Below, in pieces: positions 35,552-50,321 of a DNA stretch of 64,000 nt (position 1 is its first letter; the number at the start of each line of letters is the position of its first letter). The stretch spans positions 434,001-498,000 of the forward strand of contig JAQGEQ010000339.1 of assembly GCA_034620365.1 (NCBI GenBank), in the 5' to 3' direction. This stretch comes from Pegea sp. RAD2-039. Its lineage: Eukaryota > Chordata > Thaliacea > Salpida > Salpidae. The notes under the pieces were generated by a model. That model saw only the letters and a program-made list of their open reading frames with translations, did not search any database and had not been told where the DNA came from. Position numbers and translations under genes: made by a program.

Positions 35552-38500
35552 TTTTTTTTAATTGTAAGAAATAGAACACATTTACTCTCAACATTTGTAC
35601 GTTGAGTATTTCTACAAAATAATAAGATTTAAAATTTTGCAAAATAAATCAAGCATACAAATTTGTCTAGTTTTGTTTTTGAAGTTATAAACTTCTATTT
35701 GATTAAAGTAATAATTCATAAAATTCTTTGAGTTACTTTGTATCTAATAGTTATAGTAAGAGGAGTTTTTGATGATAACTTGAGGTTGTCTTAGCCACTA
35801 AAACGTATCAATAAAAGTTTAACAAACTACCAATAGTTTACATACAACAGCTTTTATATACTTCTCAGTGTTACCAAGCTGTAAAATTTAAAAAAATATT
35901 AAAATTAAATTTGGAATTCATCAGATGAAAAGTTGATTCGTTAAAATCAAAGCTAATTATACTTTAATTAATTGATTGTAAAACTTCTTATAGTTAATTA
36001 TGTCAACTTTACCCAAAAGTTTTATATCTTTACAAAGTTAGTTCGAGAACTTTAAAAAATCCTTTAAAGTTTGGATGACGTAAATAGATTCGTATTTTTT
36101 GTGTAATCAACCTTAGCTTGTGCTTCTAATTTGCATAAAGTTTCCTTTACATTCGTGTTTTGTATCATCTCAGAAAACGCCTAGACTTCGTCTGAACAAG
36201 TATTGTTTTAACAAAATACAAATGTTAGTTTAAAGTTCCGCTTATACTATGATTGATTTGCATTTGTAGTTATCTTAAGTCTGATCAGAATAAATTTTAA
36301 CATTTTATCGTTAAAAAACAATAAATGATTAAAACTATATCACAATAACCTAATTATTAAGATATTCATCAAGTAAAAGTGAAGCAAAATCAGACATAGA
36401 GATAAATTACAAATTTTTAAATTGAATTAAATCTCCTGTCTATAAATTATGACCTCGTTTTAAATTGGAGTAAAAATATATAATTTATGTTTACTGTTAT
36501 AAAATTTGTAATAATTTCTTGTTGTATCTTTTATAATTAAAAGTAATATTCAAATTTACTTTATAAATTATAGACATAACATATAAAGTAACATGTAATT
36601 TTAGTTTCATTTATTTTCTAATTTTGAGCTAATAATGATTAAGTAAAAACAAATTATAAGCTTGAAATATAGTAAATGAAACAGAAATTAAAGATATTGA
36701 ATCTTAGTATTTGAAGACCTAGTTGACAGAAATATATAAAACTTTTTTTTCATTATTTCACAAGGTCTTATACAAAACAGAAACTTTCAGATTTAATTTG
36801 TAAGGCTTCTTAAGACACAGAACTAACTCATTTTTAAGCTGCTTAAACTTTAAATAACCCACAACATAATGATTAAGTCAGATATTTTGCAAAAACATAA
36901 TAAACTAAAGTTAAATAAATTTTTCTTTAAATAAAGTTTAAGTTTAAAAACTTCAAATAGTTTTAAAAGTATTTGATGAAAAACTCAGCAAAAATCGGTT
37001 ACAACTTTATTTGCATATATAATAAACCAATCAAACTCAATCATACAAATGATTGACATAAACTAACAAAATTACTAAGGTTTTTTATCTCTTTTGCGAT
37101 GACTTTTAAGTTGGCTCTCTTTGGTTTTTACTTCCTCTTAGACAAGTGAATAAACAAAATCTAAATGATGAGAAGGAACTGAAAATGAGTTTCCATAAAA
37201 AAGTTTCCATAAAAACCTTTCTCAGATGGTTTCCTGTAATAACTGATTATGAAACTTCATTTTTCACAAGAAGTTTTTTCAGAGCATTTTAATTTCGATA
37301 TACTTAAGTGCTTTTTGGCTAATTAGGACATTAACTGCTTGATTTTATTGGAAATTACGATATTTTTGAACGTATAATATTTTTTGGCATCTTTAATTTA
37401 GCAATAGCTGTAACACAGACATTAAGTAGATGGTATTATCTTGTGTTTACTTTTAATGTTTACTAGGTATATGGCTTGCAAAATCTCAAGTGTATTGAGA
37501 TAATTTGAATTATAATTCTTGTAATCTCGATTTTGTTGGTTTGTATTGAGAACAATAAATCAAATTCTTTTATGATTTAATAATATGTCTTGCAAAGTAA
37601 ATTTTAAAGGAAAAGTTTGTGTTTTTCACTATTCATTTATTTCATTTAGTTTTGTGGAACCTCTCTAATCTTCTTAATCAACTTGTAGTGATAAACACTT
37701 TAGTCAATGGTTAACTTTTACTACTGCAAAATTTAACTGAAAATCTATTAAGCTATATAAATTTAACTCTAAACTGAAGATGAACTTTAATCAGCCAGTA
37801 AAACATCTTTTTAGTTAATTTTAAAACGAATTTTAATTAAATTTTAATTCAGTACACATTAACTGTTATGCTAGTGTGTATTTTGAAATACTTTAGTTTT
37901 ATAACCTTAGTGACTTTTTATCTATGAATTTATCCCACAAAATTTAGCAGTGATGTTACTACCAGTTGAAATCCAAGGTTTTAATAACGTAATAACACGT
38001 TCTCTTCTAATTTTATGACAACGCTAAGCTTCATAATACTTACGAACTACTAAACTATTTTTTTTGTAATAGTAAATTCTACTAATAAAAGATTTTTAAT
38101 AGTTTAGCCATAATTTTTGTTAACTAGTTTTTGCTGTGTGTACCTAAAATAAATTTTTAAAGTACTAAAAACTTTTGCTAAATAAAATAGTTACATAATT
38201 AATTGAATAGTTTTTAAAGTCAACATTGATTCAAGGGACTCAGGTTTGTTCTATTCAAAGATATTTTACTAAGAGAGCTATAATCAAAACTACTTTTAAA
38301 TTAAATCTTTTTGTTTCTATATATCAAATTTAAATATCTAGCAATGATATCTTGTATTACTAACATCAATCATAATCTTAAATCAGTTATAATTTATCAA
38401 ATATTGTCCTTAAGCTCGAGGTAGTGTTTTAATGAAGTGTAAAGTTTACCAAATAATCATCGTTTAAAATTGAATTCGTTTTTTATCTGATACCTTATCT

Positions 38501-41500
38501 ATTAAAAACATTGGTAGCCTATCTACTTTAAATAATTTTGACATTTATGTTTTATGACACTTTGAATTCAAGAGATGGTTTTTTTATGTGCAAGCTACTG
38601 ATTTAATTCCTTTTTTTAAAGTGTCTTCAACATTTTTAAAATGAGTCAAAGAAAAAGTTTAATGCTTAGTTTAATAAAATCTTTTTTAGTAATAAAAACA
38701 ACCATAAAAACAAACTCTTATCTATTATTCTAGCAGCGTAATAAAAACTTTGGTTTGTAAACGAATCTTGACGCTATGAGAAGATATAAAATTGTCATAA
38801 ATACCAGTTAGTTAGATAATCAGCTATTAATTTTTTGGAAAAAAATGAAAGTTTTATGATTGAAGATGTTTTTATTTCTGACAAATAGTTGCTGGTCAAT
38901 ATTTAGTTTGTCCATATTCTATTTTATAAGGTTATCAAAGTTTATAAAAATTATCGTAAAAACTTTAGTGCAATTTTAGTTTTTATAGATGACTAGTTCA
39001 AAATGATTGAACTATTTAAATCAAAATTTTCATTTGACTTTTTTTCTGAACGATTTTATTTTTAACTATAAAAATTGATAGAAGAATAATTAGAATTTGT
39101 TTACTTGTAACTCACACGAAAGCAGTCAATTTGATTTATTCAGTACTTTGACAATTTTTCAGTCTATAAAAATTAGAATTAGTGCTCAAAGGTTTTAAAG
39201 AATAAGTTGGAAACATTAAAATTTTATCTTTAGCTTTAATTATAAAGACTTTATTAATGTTATGATCATATTATATATAAGAGCTACTACTTTAGAAGTT
39301 GCTAATAAATTAAACTTGAATATATTTTTGTGTTCAAATACTTAAAGCTAAATGTAAGACTTAATATTCAGAAGATTTTAATGGGTTGAATTTATTAACA
39401 GGTCTGAGAAAATGACTTCTAGCCTAAAACGATATAGTTTACAACCTCAAAAATTACATCTTTAATAAAGTATTTTAGAATTATAAAAGTAGAGAAAGCA
39501 AGGAAAGTAATTTACAAATAAATTAAAGTTTAAAACTAATAATTAATTACTTTGAAATTATTCAGGAAAGACTTATCTTGTATTATGTTGTAATTTTTAA
39601 GACCCTTAGAAACTTTTTTTACAGAATCGTAAAAATCGTTTGAATAATGTGGATACTCAAGTAATATGTACTTTTTGAAGGTTTACTTATCACAACAATA
39701 ATTTACAAATGGTTTACCTGATTAGCCAAATATATGTATACAACAATATTTTCTACAATAAAATTGATAGCAAACAAGAAAGTTTTATTTGAAAAAGTTT
39801 TCAATTTGTTCTGTAGGAGCCTGAAAACTATACTAAGTAATCTAGTAAACTATACTTAAGTGTGAATATCATTTTTACTTTACCACTGAAACCTCTAACG
39901 TTAGGATTTGTTTGCAAATTGTATTGATTTACAAGTAATACATCTGTACTTAAAAGGTTTACTTTTACAAATCATTGCTCTGGCTTATCGGGTTTTTACT
40001 TTGCTGAAACTACTCAGCAACAACTATAACTGTACTTAAAGTCTTAAACAAAGTTTGAAGTACTCTCATGGTCTTGTACAATGATCTATTACTTACTGAA
40101 CATGATAACTACTAAAACGGTCTGTACACAAATTGTAAATCATGTCATTTTCAACTAGACTGAACTTAAACCAGTAACCAAAGATTTAAAATATCTGATG
40201 CAAACATAAAATGTGATGCTATGTGTCTTATTCAAATTACAAGTATTTTGATGAAAGGTATTTAAATTTAGATAGGTATTTATACTTTTCTTTAAACTAA
40301 TCAATTTTAGTTTTTAGAAGCATATATAACTTTTTAATATTATCTTCAGTTTAATTAAATAGCACTTTAATTTAATATATTTAAATATTTATTTAGAAGA
40401 AATTTGTTAAATAATTATTCTAGTTTTAGCACAGTTTTATTCTAGTTTCAATTTTTCTTTTAATCAATAGATTTTGAAACCCTGGTATTGTTATCTATTA
40501 GCTTTAGAATTATAAAATCGAAAGATCAGAGGTTATTGTAAATTAAAATTCAGTTTCACTTGATACTTACAGTTTTGTGGCTTTTTACAGCATGGAACTA
40601 ATACTTATATATTTTGAATTCTTATACAATTTTGCTTAAGAAGGATATTCAAGAATTTTGTATTTTATTCTAACAGCATTTATCTACAACTGTCTTACTA
40701 AAAATTTTGTATTTCAAAAAACAACTATAATAAAGGAATATAATTTAAACAAAAAACAGAATCATTAAATGCAGTTTTTCATTAGAAGGTTTATATGTTT
40801 TTAGAATCAGTATCTTTTAAATGAGATCACAAATTTAAAGTTGTTGGGATCATAAATGCATTAATAACATTTAATAATGATTCTTAGCAATATGCAAAAG
40901 TTTTTCAAATCTTTTATTGAATAAGTCCACCCTCTTAACATAAAAATCAAAGCGCAAAATAACAGCTGTTGAACACATAGGTAAATATTTGTGGTTTTTC
41001 AAAGAAAGTTCTAGGGACCAAAAATAGTTTTTCATTCGATGGGTATGTCTTAGATTTCCTTCTTAATCTAATCATAAAGTTTTATCAAGAGACATTTTCT
41101 TGCTTATGTAATTGCAAAAAAAACTTATATTACTTGAATGATAAAAGTTATGAAAGACTGTAACTATTTTTCAATATTTGTAATCATAATAAAGTTTTAA
41201 AAAACTTTTTTTTATGTTAGAATGACCATGACTTAAAATAAAAATATAAGTATCTGGTTGTTTAAAAACATGGTTTAAAAGCTTAAAGAGTTCATTTATT
41301 GTAAGTTTCACGATTTAAAAACTGTTTGATATTAAATCGTGATAGAAAATCAAAAAATGTGGTTGTATATCAGAAAAAATTTATCCATAAAAAAGTATAA
41401 ACACAAAAATTGTAATCACAAACAAAAGACAAAATATATTGAAAGTAAATAAATAAATGAAAGGCTGTTAGTAAGTGGTCTGAAAACTTCAACTATTTTC

Positions 41501-44500
41501 AAAAGAATTTATAGATCAAAAGTTTTTGGAAATAGAATTATTCTTGGTATAAAGGAACAAAGAACGAAGATTATAATCTAAATGTTAAAGTAATTGATGA
41601 TTTAATTCACGAACATCATAAAAGGACTCTTATCTAAAATGAGAGTAGATGAAAGTCAAAGTTTTTCATATAACCCAAACAAGCATCATTTTAAGGAAAG
41701 CTTTTAAAGGAAGAAATTTTATATAATTTCTAAACAAAAAAGGGTTCTCAGTAAAGATCAACAAGAGACTGGACTGAAAGATCATTAATTCATCGCTCAA
41801 TATAATAAGATTTCCATAATATTTTAAAGATTCATGTAATACCTCTGATCTTAACAAGAGGTTGTCAATGCAAATGGCCTAAACAACGAATAAACACAGC
41901 TGCAGTCAAACCTTTTAGCAAAATATGAAATTAGTCTTGTTTAAATAGTTGTACTTTCATTTGAATCTTTAATATTAACTGAGGTAAAGTATTATACTTC
42001 ACTTTTAAGTTCTTAACTTTATTTACTTCACATCAAAGATAGATTAAATATTTACAAACTTGATTGTAATGTTTGTTTTTCGTCTTTTAACTCAAACCAG
42101 TAAATTTACTTGGCACCTTAAACATAAAATCATATTTTGTTTTGATAATATTTTATATTTGTTTTATTGTGATAACGTTTTTATGATTTCAGTTTGTTTT
42201 TTTACTTACTAGTTACTAAATACCTTTTGCAAGTCAACCGATATATTATAATAGTAACTTTATTTTGTTGTTTAAACCTTAATTTTCATGTTTGCTTTAT
42301 TATTTATTACTGTTGAATATTTCTTTGAAAGACTGATAGGTCTAATAAAAGTTATTTAGTTGATTAATCATTATTTAAAAGTAAAAACTAAAAACGTTCT
42401 TCAATATCAACACTAATTATTTGGTGAACTCTAAAAACATATCTCTTGTGTTAGACAATTATTTTGTATATGTCTTAATTCTTTTCTGTTTATTGTTTCA
42501 CATTTTCAAGTTTCAAAGTTTCATATTTATGTTTATACTTTTGTACACATATCAAACCTTTGTTTAAAATCAAGCTCTTATATTATGTCATCTACAAGAG
42601 AATGTTAAAACAAATTATGTTGTAAGTTTCGCTGTTAACAATTGATAAACTAACTTTTAATAAATTCAAAACTTCTAACAAAGTTTCATTTTGAGTTATA
42701 TTTTCTTTTGTTAGGAATTTTTTTCGAGAAATCTTAGATAAACATAACTAAGCTTTGACTTAAATTTAAAGTAAGCCTATCTTCAATTTTGCTTTTACTG
42801 TTATTTTCATAAAAGACCGCTACAAAAACTTTGATTTAAAGAGGAAAGAGATATAGTTCAAATCAGTATAAGTTAGATATTTAAAAATATAGTCTGTATC
42901 GCCAGTATAAGTAGAAAAACATTATAATTATTCATTTAAATTTTACACCATGCAAAAAATGATTAGTTTACCAAGCATTTTGATTAAAGAAAACTTAAAT
43001 GAAAAATCGATTTTAAAATAAGTAAAATTTTCCCATTTGCTATTAAGAAAATATCAAGTTAAAATATTTGCATAAAAACTAGACAACCTTTCATCAAAAT
43101 TTTTTTTAAATACCAAAATATTACTTAATATTAAATGATTAATATTAAACTCATCATTTAATGATTATGAAAACAACTTACAAATATTTAAGGAAATTAA
43201 AACACTTAAGAAAATTTAATTAAATAATTTAAGCTCTAAAAGATATAAATGGTTCTCATTTATCATTCGATTAGTTTAAATTTATCTAAATTAGCCAACA
43301 AATATTTCTTATGTCTATTTTGTGGAAAAATAAAAAAACACTTAAGATATTGATGATTGAAATAAGCTTAAACGATATAAGCAGGTTTCTTTTTGCGCAT
43401 TTCTTCTCCAACATTTTCTTGATTTTTTTCAAAACAAATTTCTATTTTATTTAACTGAAGTAAAATAAGAAAGTTAAAAGTAAGAAAATTTGAGATTGTT
43501 CCTAAACTAGAATAAATAGGGCAATTAGCGATTTTGTCTGTATTATATCTAACTAGTTAGATTATATGCATGATCTAAATCTTATATATTACATCTTAAA
43601 TAAATTTGGTCGAATGATAAGAATAAAAAAGATAAATTATTGAAACTTTTTATTGAAAATTTATCTAATGTTTTGTATGTAATCTAAAATTTTAAATTTA
43701 GTCATCTATGTCATTTTTTTAAATTGTATTTTTTCTACTTTTCGTTAACTTTTATCTTTTACAATTATTTATTTAATTAAAGCCTGTTTTTTCTCAGATA
43801 GAATTTCATCTTTTAATCATTTTAATATTTGCATAGCAAAAATGTGCAGCTTAAACACAAGGTGGCAGTAAGGAGCTCTTTGAATTTAATATTTAAAACG
43901 AAATATTTTTTCTACAAAATGTTCAAAATCTTATCATTAACTAACTTAACCAAATATAAACTGATATTTTCAAGGAAGTGATGATTGAATTGTAGTTAAG
44001 GTTTAAGATTAGATTTTAGCAACTAAAAGCTCATTAAGGTTGTTACATTTTACTAAGTACAAAAGTATATTATATTTGTACAATATTTTGAAAAAGTTTT
44101 AGATACTATCTCAGTACACATAACCAAGAAGTCTATTTAAAGATAATAAAAAAAGTTATTTTGCCTGGTTGTCTTTTAAACTTTTAATGCCTTTTCTGTT
44201 TAAGTCTTTTGTGTTTAGTTTGTTAATGATTAATAAAAACAAATTAAATTTATTAGATTGTCAATTAAACTCATTTTACTAAAATAAAATTAAAATTATC
44301 AACCTAGAAAAAGATGTTTAAACCTCAGAATGGATTACTTCAAAACATTTTTTTTAAACAAGGTTTTATTTTGTATTTGAAATCATAATCAAATTACGTC
44401 AGATTAATTTATATCACAGAACAATGTTGTCGGTATTAGAAAAACTACCAACTAGCTAACAAGAAAGACGAAACTTGACTTTTCATTTTTTCCTCTCTCG
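35552..44500. other. Nine-kilobase gene-poor region
   Basis: Uniformly AT-rich sequence. I see no exon pair with coding character, no tRNA or rRNA and no long inverted repeat. Frames such as the minus-strand 41666-41857 are within chance expectation. Small local duplications occur (for example AAGTTTCCATAAAAA twice near 37200-37217, and the ATTAAATGATTAATATTAAA palindromic tandem near 43131-43152). Confidence 0.45.
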
Positions 44501-44719
44501 TTTTGATTTAGCTACAAATGGTTAAAGGCGGCAAGCTCAGTAATAAGTGAGATTGTAGCTGAGATAGAAAGAGGTAAAAGAGTAAAGATGTCGGCGAGTT
44601 CCGCAAGCCCGTAGATAGTTAGCTGATGTCTTGGACGCATCATTGAACATCTTATGGATGGCAAAAAGTTGAACGTACTCGCGGCAACTTAGAAACTTCA
44701 AAGATGTAACTAAGATCAA
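44501..44719 (-). pseudogene. Possible LINE reverse-transcriptase C-terminal fragment
   Basis: The minus-strand frame reads TSLKFLSCREYVQLFAIHKMFND, then a short linker, NYLRACGTRRHLYSF. The pattern L.FLS.R.R.QL..I.KM.N....P.YL followed by a basic segment is usual in the C-terminal part of LINE RT proteins, between the thumb and the W..LP block. Base composition is richer than the flanks (GC about 42% by eye). No 3' UTR or tail like the 35-kb family is present, so it would be a different family. A chance frame is possible. Confidence 0.35.
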
Positions 44720-47700
44720 TAATCTAAAGAGCTTTAAAAGATCTCGATAGTTTTCAGATCAGTTTAACAAAAAGTATATTTGATCAATCTGTAGAAGTAA
44801 ACTTTGTTTAGTAAATAAGTATTGATAAATAGGAGAGTTTAAAAGTTTGTCTTTTCTTGATAGCTATGAGCTTTTAGTTATTTGGTAACTGTAGTATTAA
44901 ATTGAAACAATAGCTGCTTATTTTTCAAAAATTCTCTACAAAATAATGTCTCATCTTACCAAACTTTTGTTATTTATTGAATATTGTTTTGCCTTCCTTA
45001 CTCGATTTTCTAGAATTTAAATCATTCTTAAAACTACTCAAATTTAAAGAAGATTTTCTTTTGGATGTCTATATTCTAAGTATGAAAAGCTTTTGAAATG
45101 TTTTTAAACAGGCAAAGTGCTTTCAAAAGTAATTATTTGTCTAACAGTAATTATTGAATGGTATTTAATCACTGGAACGTTTTTTAAAAGATTAAATGAA
45201 AGCTAATAGCTAAACTTGTCACCATAAAAGACGTTACATTACGTTGAAACTGTTTCAAATACTTCAATCAAAAACTGAATGATACATACCTATTACACTG
45301 ATGTTAGTTGTCAACTCATAAGAACCCTCGGGCTTATTTCACTTAAATTCATAATTCCACACAAGTAATGAAAAAAAAAATTCAGTTGCTTTCAAAATGT
45401 TGGGTCTATGTTGGTGTAAAGGCTTTTAATTTGTTATTTCTTATTTTCTTGAGACTATTATTCTATACATGATATGAAGTAGTCCAGTAACTTTATACAA
45501 TTGTCCTCTTTATATGCTACTCAAACATCACTTGTAGCGACTAAATAAAATTGTCAATAGTTTTATAGAAATAGCGGAAGCCAAAAGTGGTTTTTTCTTT
45601 TGTGGGTTCATATGTTTGTCACTTTTGACTCTAAAAACGTTTTTTAATGTATGTAAACGTTTTGATTTAAAAAAACACTTTTACAAAAACTTGTTTACTT
45701 TTGTGGTAACAATTTATTTTCTTTGCATAACTCTGTTTTTAGTCTTTTATTTAGACTACTAAAATTGCTGATTATCATTTTCTTTAAGCGAATATTTGCT
45801 GATTTGAGTTCTAACCCTTTTTACAAATTAATATTCATTATTTTTAATATCATATTGTGGCATAATTTTGATTTTTAAATAGTCTTACCCATAACACTGA
45901 ACTAAAATAAAATCTTATGTCAAATTTATGATATTTATTTGAGTATATCGATTTTTTATAAAACTAATTCTTTTTTTAATTGCTCTGTATATTTTTCAGA
46001 AGTTTTCTTGTTTTATCAACTTTTGAAATTACAAAAAGCGGCTTAGAAGCATTTTTTGATTAAAATTTAAAATTTGCGTAGCTTTTTTATGCTAAAAAAA
46101 ATGTCCTAAAATTATTTCTTGCAAGAACAAAAGTTTCATAATTTAAAGCTTATAAAAGCATTTTTTATTTGCTTCTCAAAAAGATCCCAAAGTCCTTGTG
46201 GTAACCGATCTATCTAATTACTTAATCGTTTGTATCAAGTGATTTATTTCTGCTAATAAATCTTTTACTTTGTGAAATTTATAGTTTTTAGAAGACTTTT
46301 ATTTTAGAACAGTTTAAAATTTTCAGCATTGTTTAATTTAATGTTTGTCTAATGTTTGAGAGTCTAATGACAATAGAAAAAGGAAAAAAAACTAGCCTAG
46401 AGCAATTTAATAATATTTGCTGATAAGTTCTTCAAAGAAACATTCATTGTAGAAACCTAATCAAAGATTGACAAGAGATTTATTTCAAAATATTGTCAGA
46501 GATTTTTCGGTTGAGGAATTTTTTCTAGAAATCTAATACTTTTGTCCTCAGTTTGATCACTGTAATTTCTGAGCGACAATAATTGAGGTCATATATAAGA
46601 TTGAGGTCTTTAAGTGCTTTTTTTTCGACCAATAATTTCTTTATTTTAAAAAGATTTATGTCAAACCTCAGCGGGCTATAAGTATATTCTGATTTTGAAG
46701 TACTTTTACTTAATTCATTAAACTCTAACCACCTGTCTATTTTACAATAGATGACATGCTTCCATTTGCAAATATTTAACATTAAATGGGGAAAATACTG
46801 GTGCTGATATCTTCACTTACCTGAAAATCATTCAACTTTTATTTGATCTTTTGACTTTTGGGTGTTTGAAAGTGTTTTTGAAGATGATGGTGTCATAGAT
46901 CTGTTGAGTGATTTAGTTAAGCTATGTTTTGTGAAAAAAAGTATATTTGAGAAACTTTGTTTTATCATTCACATCATAGTCTGTTTGAATAACCTTTTAT
47001 TATAATATATTAATCATTTGATAAAATCAAAGATGCCTAAGTGTTTAACATAAAACTCATATAAGTATTTTATTTCGTACATTTATCATGATTAATTTAA
47101 CGGACATTTTTAAAATGAATTTAAAGATATGTTTTTAATAGAATATTTTTTACCTTCATAAAGTAGTTACCAGCTAATAAAAATTTATTTTATGTATGAC
47201 GCCAAAAACTCTTAAACTGTCTAAAAAATAAAGAAAAATATATAGTAGCAAGAAAAAGTTTGATAGCTAAAAATATTTTTATATTTAACGATAACGTTTT
47301 ATCTATATCTTGATTGTTTAATATTCAAGTCTTTTTTGGCATTAAGTAAGATTTAAATTACTTTGACATGTTTATAGAAAGACATTTTTTCGTGTATAGC
47401 TGTTAGTAATACTAAACGATTTTTTAAACCCGTCTGTTAAGGCCTACTATATACCGACATAATTTATGTTTACTAATAAATGTTCAATCACTTTAAAGTA
47501 TAATAAAAGTGTTTGGTTGTAATATTTCAACGATTTAGACATTTAAGTCAGCTATAAGTAGTATTGCTTTGTAATCACAACTCAACAATTTTCATTTTTA
47601 TTAGTCTTTTATAAAATATCATCAAAGCAATAGCTAGCTTTAAACGTAAAGGTAATTTATATCTTTATTTTGAAAGCTTCACAAGTAACCTTTACATTTA

Positions 47701-47762
47701 TTTTTATGGCAGTGATTAAAATATTTCTTGTTTAATATCAAAAATACTTTGGATTTTTGATG
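44720..47762. other. Gene-poor region upstream of the secreted-protein gene
   Basis: AT-rich, with no exon pair or RNA gene seen. The minus-strand frame 46525-46782 (85 codons) has some charged residues but no start context, splice partner or recognisable domain, and I do not call it a gene. The promoter of the 47763 gene should lie at the right edge. Confidence 0.4.
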
Positions 47763-50321
47763 ATGGGTACGTCTGGTCGGTTTCCATGTAGCTTATTGAT
47801 GCTTTTCACTCTAATTCTAGCTGTTTTTGTGATTCAAAATTTACCTACGACTGAAGCTAAACGAAAGTAAGTGACAATTTAATATTTTCTATTTATGTTT
47901 AAACATAAAACTTAGAGTTTGATGGTTTTGAATGGTTTGAGAAAGTACTTTCAATGATAAAATTATGTGTCTTAAACTATTTACACTAACTTCTTTCATA
48001 CATACCACGTTCACAGCTTATTCTTGAAAGTTAATTCTCCTAACATGTTGTGGCTGTGATTAATTTGCAGTTATATCAGTCTTTATGAAGTACTTTTGAT
48101 AAAGAGTTTCTCGAATAAACTGATAATCTTGATAAAAAGGTTTGTTTAGCAGGATATGTGAGAAAAAAACGGCCACATCATCATAACTGCAAAAGTTTAA
48201 ATTTCGCCCTTGACTTGATATACACCTGCTAGTCAAATGCATTTTAACCGCAATTGAATCTTGCAAGTTAAGAAATAGATTATAAAAAATTGCTTTCATA
48301 AACATTCAAACTGACTTAGAGATGCAGACGCAATGACTCACAGCATAGCAGATTTATATTTTACTACGTATATGGAAAATACTTATACAAAGCCCAAAAT
48401 GTCGCTGATTTTTAAGCTGGACATCAATTTTAACTCCCTTAAGGTATAATTATTAAATTACTCATATTTAAAAGACCTTTCTTCATTTTCAAATCTTTTT
48501 CATTATAAAGATGTTCGTATTTAAAGAACAAATTTGGTTTTATAAGCACACAGCAGTTTACAATGACAGTACTTTTTACAAATATCATTTTACAATCACC
48601 AAATGTAAACAAATACTTTCTTATTTTAAGGAACTTTCTAGTTTAAGGTTGATGATTAAGAATCATAAAACCATAAAAAAAAACATCAAATCTACTTATA
48701 TTTTTCTTACTTTCATTATAATTATTTACTTTTCTCTAATTTACTACTTAACAATTATAATTTTTATCTGAAATATTAGTTTTATTATTTTTGATTTAAC
48801 TTTACATTCAAACTTAAAGTGAGTTATTTCAATGTCAATAGAAATATGATCTCTATAATAAAATATGTCTTGAACATTATCAAATTTCAAATTCAATAGC
48901 TTCATTGTTTTAGTAGGCTACATTAGCTTATATTTTCTGAATAGCTTTTCTGAATTACCATTTTTTATTATTTATTTTGTAAAAAACTTATCGTAGACAA
49001 ACAAAACTTTGAACTTAAAATTAGTCAATTATAATTATGTAGAATTCTATTTATATTCATACGAATGGCTATAAGATCAAAAATATCTGTTTATTGTAAT
49101 CTATTTATTTATAATTTTATTTTTTCGTAAATTATTTCTTTTCTAGACATAAACAATTTTTTTTTGCTTTCATTTATGTAATTGTGTTTGAGATTTAAAA
49201 ATTATGGCTGAAGAAAAAATACTTACTGATAATTTTCAGTTTAATTAAAGAAAACTTATTTTTAGCGTATTTTGTCAAACATTTTCGTATTACTTTAAAC
49301 AGATGCAGATAGATAAACAAGTGATACAATCAATAAAAAGTTTTTTTTTCTAGAAGAAGATTATCTGTTTTAAAAAATGTTGCTTAATTTTGTTAATGGA
49401 ATTAGTAACCCATAAATCTGTTATTTTGCAAATCATACGGCTAAAAAAGCTGTCTGCATAAAATTCTTGTCATTTTTTATTTGATACTATTCAATCTTAT
49501 TACGCTGTTTAATTTTTTGCACTTATTTCATTAGTATATGATAATCAATTATCATTAGACTTTTCGTAAAGAAGCTAAAATGTTTGAAATACTTTTGATA
49601 ATAAAAAAACGCCAAAATCTTTTGATTGTAAATTTAAACCACTTATGTTTTGCAGCAACAGATACTGCTTAATCCGAATGTGCAAATGGTGCAGGAGATT
49701 TACTTACGGATATAGTAGAAATAGGAACAGAAGAAGCTCAATATTAAATGTAAACGAGACCAGTCAAGAGCAAATTGATTCAGGTTTAAATCCAAACTTC
49801 TAATTATAGCTTCTTGTTCAATTAGATTATCAATCAAGTAATCTTTCGTTTTCGATCATAATCTTCATACTAAAGATATAAAAACTTGTTTAAGAATCAT
49901 CAATCATTTTTCAGGAGAAAATGATTTTGATTTGACGGAGTCTGCGGTCTTGAATTCTTTTGGAGATGAATTTGTTCCATCTCAACAATCAGCTAGAAAA
50001 GAGAACTACTTGCGACAACGTGCTATGTTGTTTCGACAATGTCGCACTTACCGTCGTTGGAGATACAACCAAGTTCATAAAGCTACCGTGGATAATGAAG
50101 AAGATAAAGAGATCTCTAAACATCCGAGCTCTGCTCCTTGTATCATGTTACAACGTCAAGCATCAGCTTTACGAAATAATCAAGAACAGGCAGAAGAATC
50201 TCAGCACCAAAAAAGGTCCGCAAACTCCCACCGTTTAAGATGCCGAAGAATCATGTCTACACCATGTTGTCAAAGATACTACTATGAGACTGTGCTAATT
50301 GGATTTCGTTACAAACACTGA
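47763..50321 (+). CDS. Putative secreted cysteine-containing basic precursor, three exons, 212 aa; family not recognised
   Basis: Exons 47763-47866 (GTAAGT donor), 49656-49783 and 49915-50321 join in phase to 212 codons plus TGA. Residues 1-32 form a good signal peptide: polar start, hydrophobic core LLMLFTLILAVFVI, and likely cleavage around TTEA/KRK. The mature part has eight cysteines at 39, 44, 47, 120, 153, 187, 195 and 196, an even number that could form four disulfides. It also has Arg-rich segments (CKWCRR, CRTYRRWRY), an N-glycosylation site NET at 68-70, an acidic linker (about 79-100) and a dibasic KR at 177-178 preceding a 34-residue basic C-terminal segment ending FRYKH. It looks like a secreted ligand or prohormone, but I cannot place it in a family. 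Intron 1 is 1.8 kb, unlike the BLTP1 introns. AATAAA sites at about 50839 and 50979 could end the transcript. Confidence 0.75.

Noticed and set aside
46525..46782. 85-codon minus-strand frame as a gene
   Set aside because: Charged residues are present but there is no recognisable motif, start context or splice sites; expected by chance at this length over 64 kb.
48060..48305. 81-codon minus-strand frame in intron 1 of the secreted-protein gene
   Set aside because: No domain, no splice partner and no conserved copy; its Phe/Ile/Tyr-rich composition fits chance in AT-rich DNA.
48332..48446. Possible alternative first exon (MTHSIADLYFTTYMEN...) in intron 1 of the secreted-protein gene
   Set aside because: It has an ATG and a GTATAA-type donor, but its phase does not fit exon 2 at 49656, and it lacks a signal peptide.
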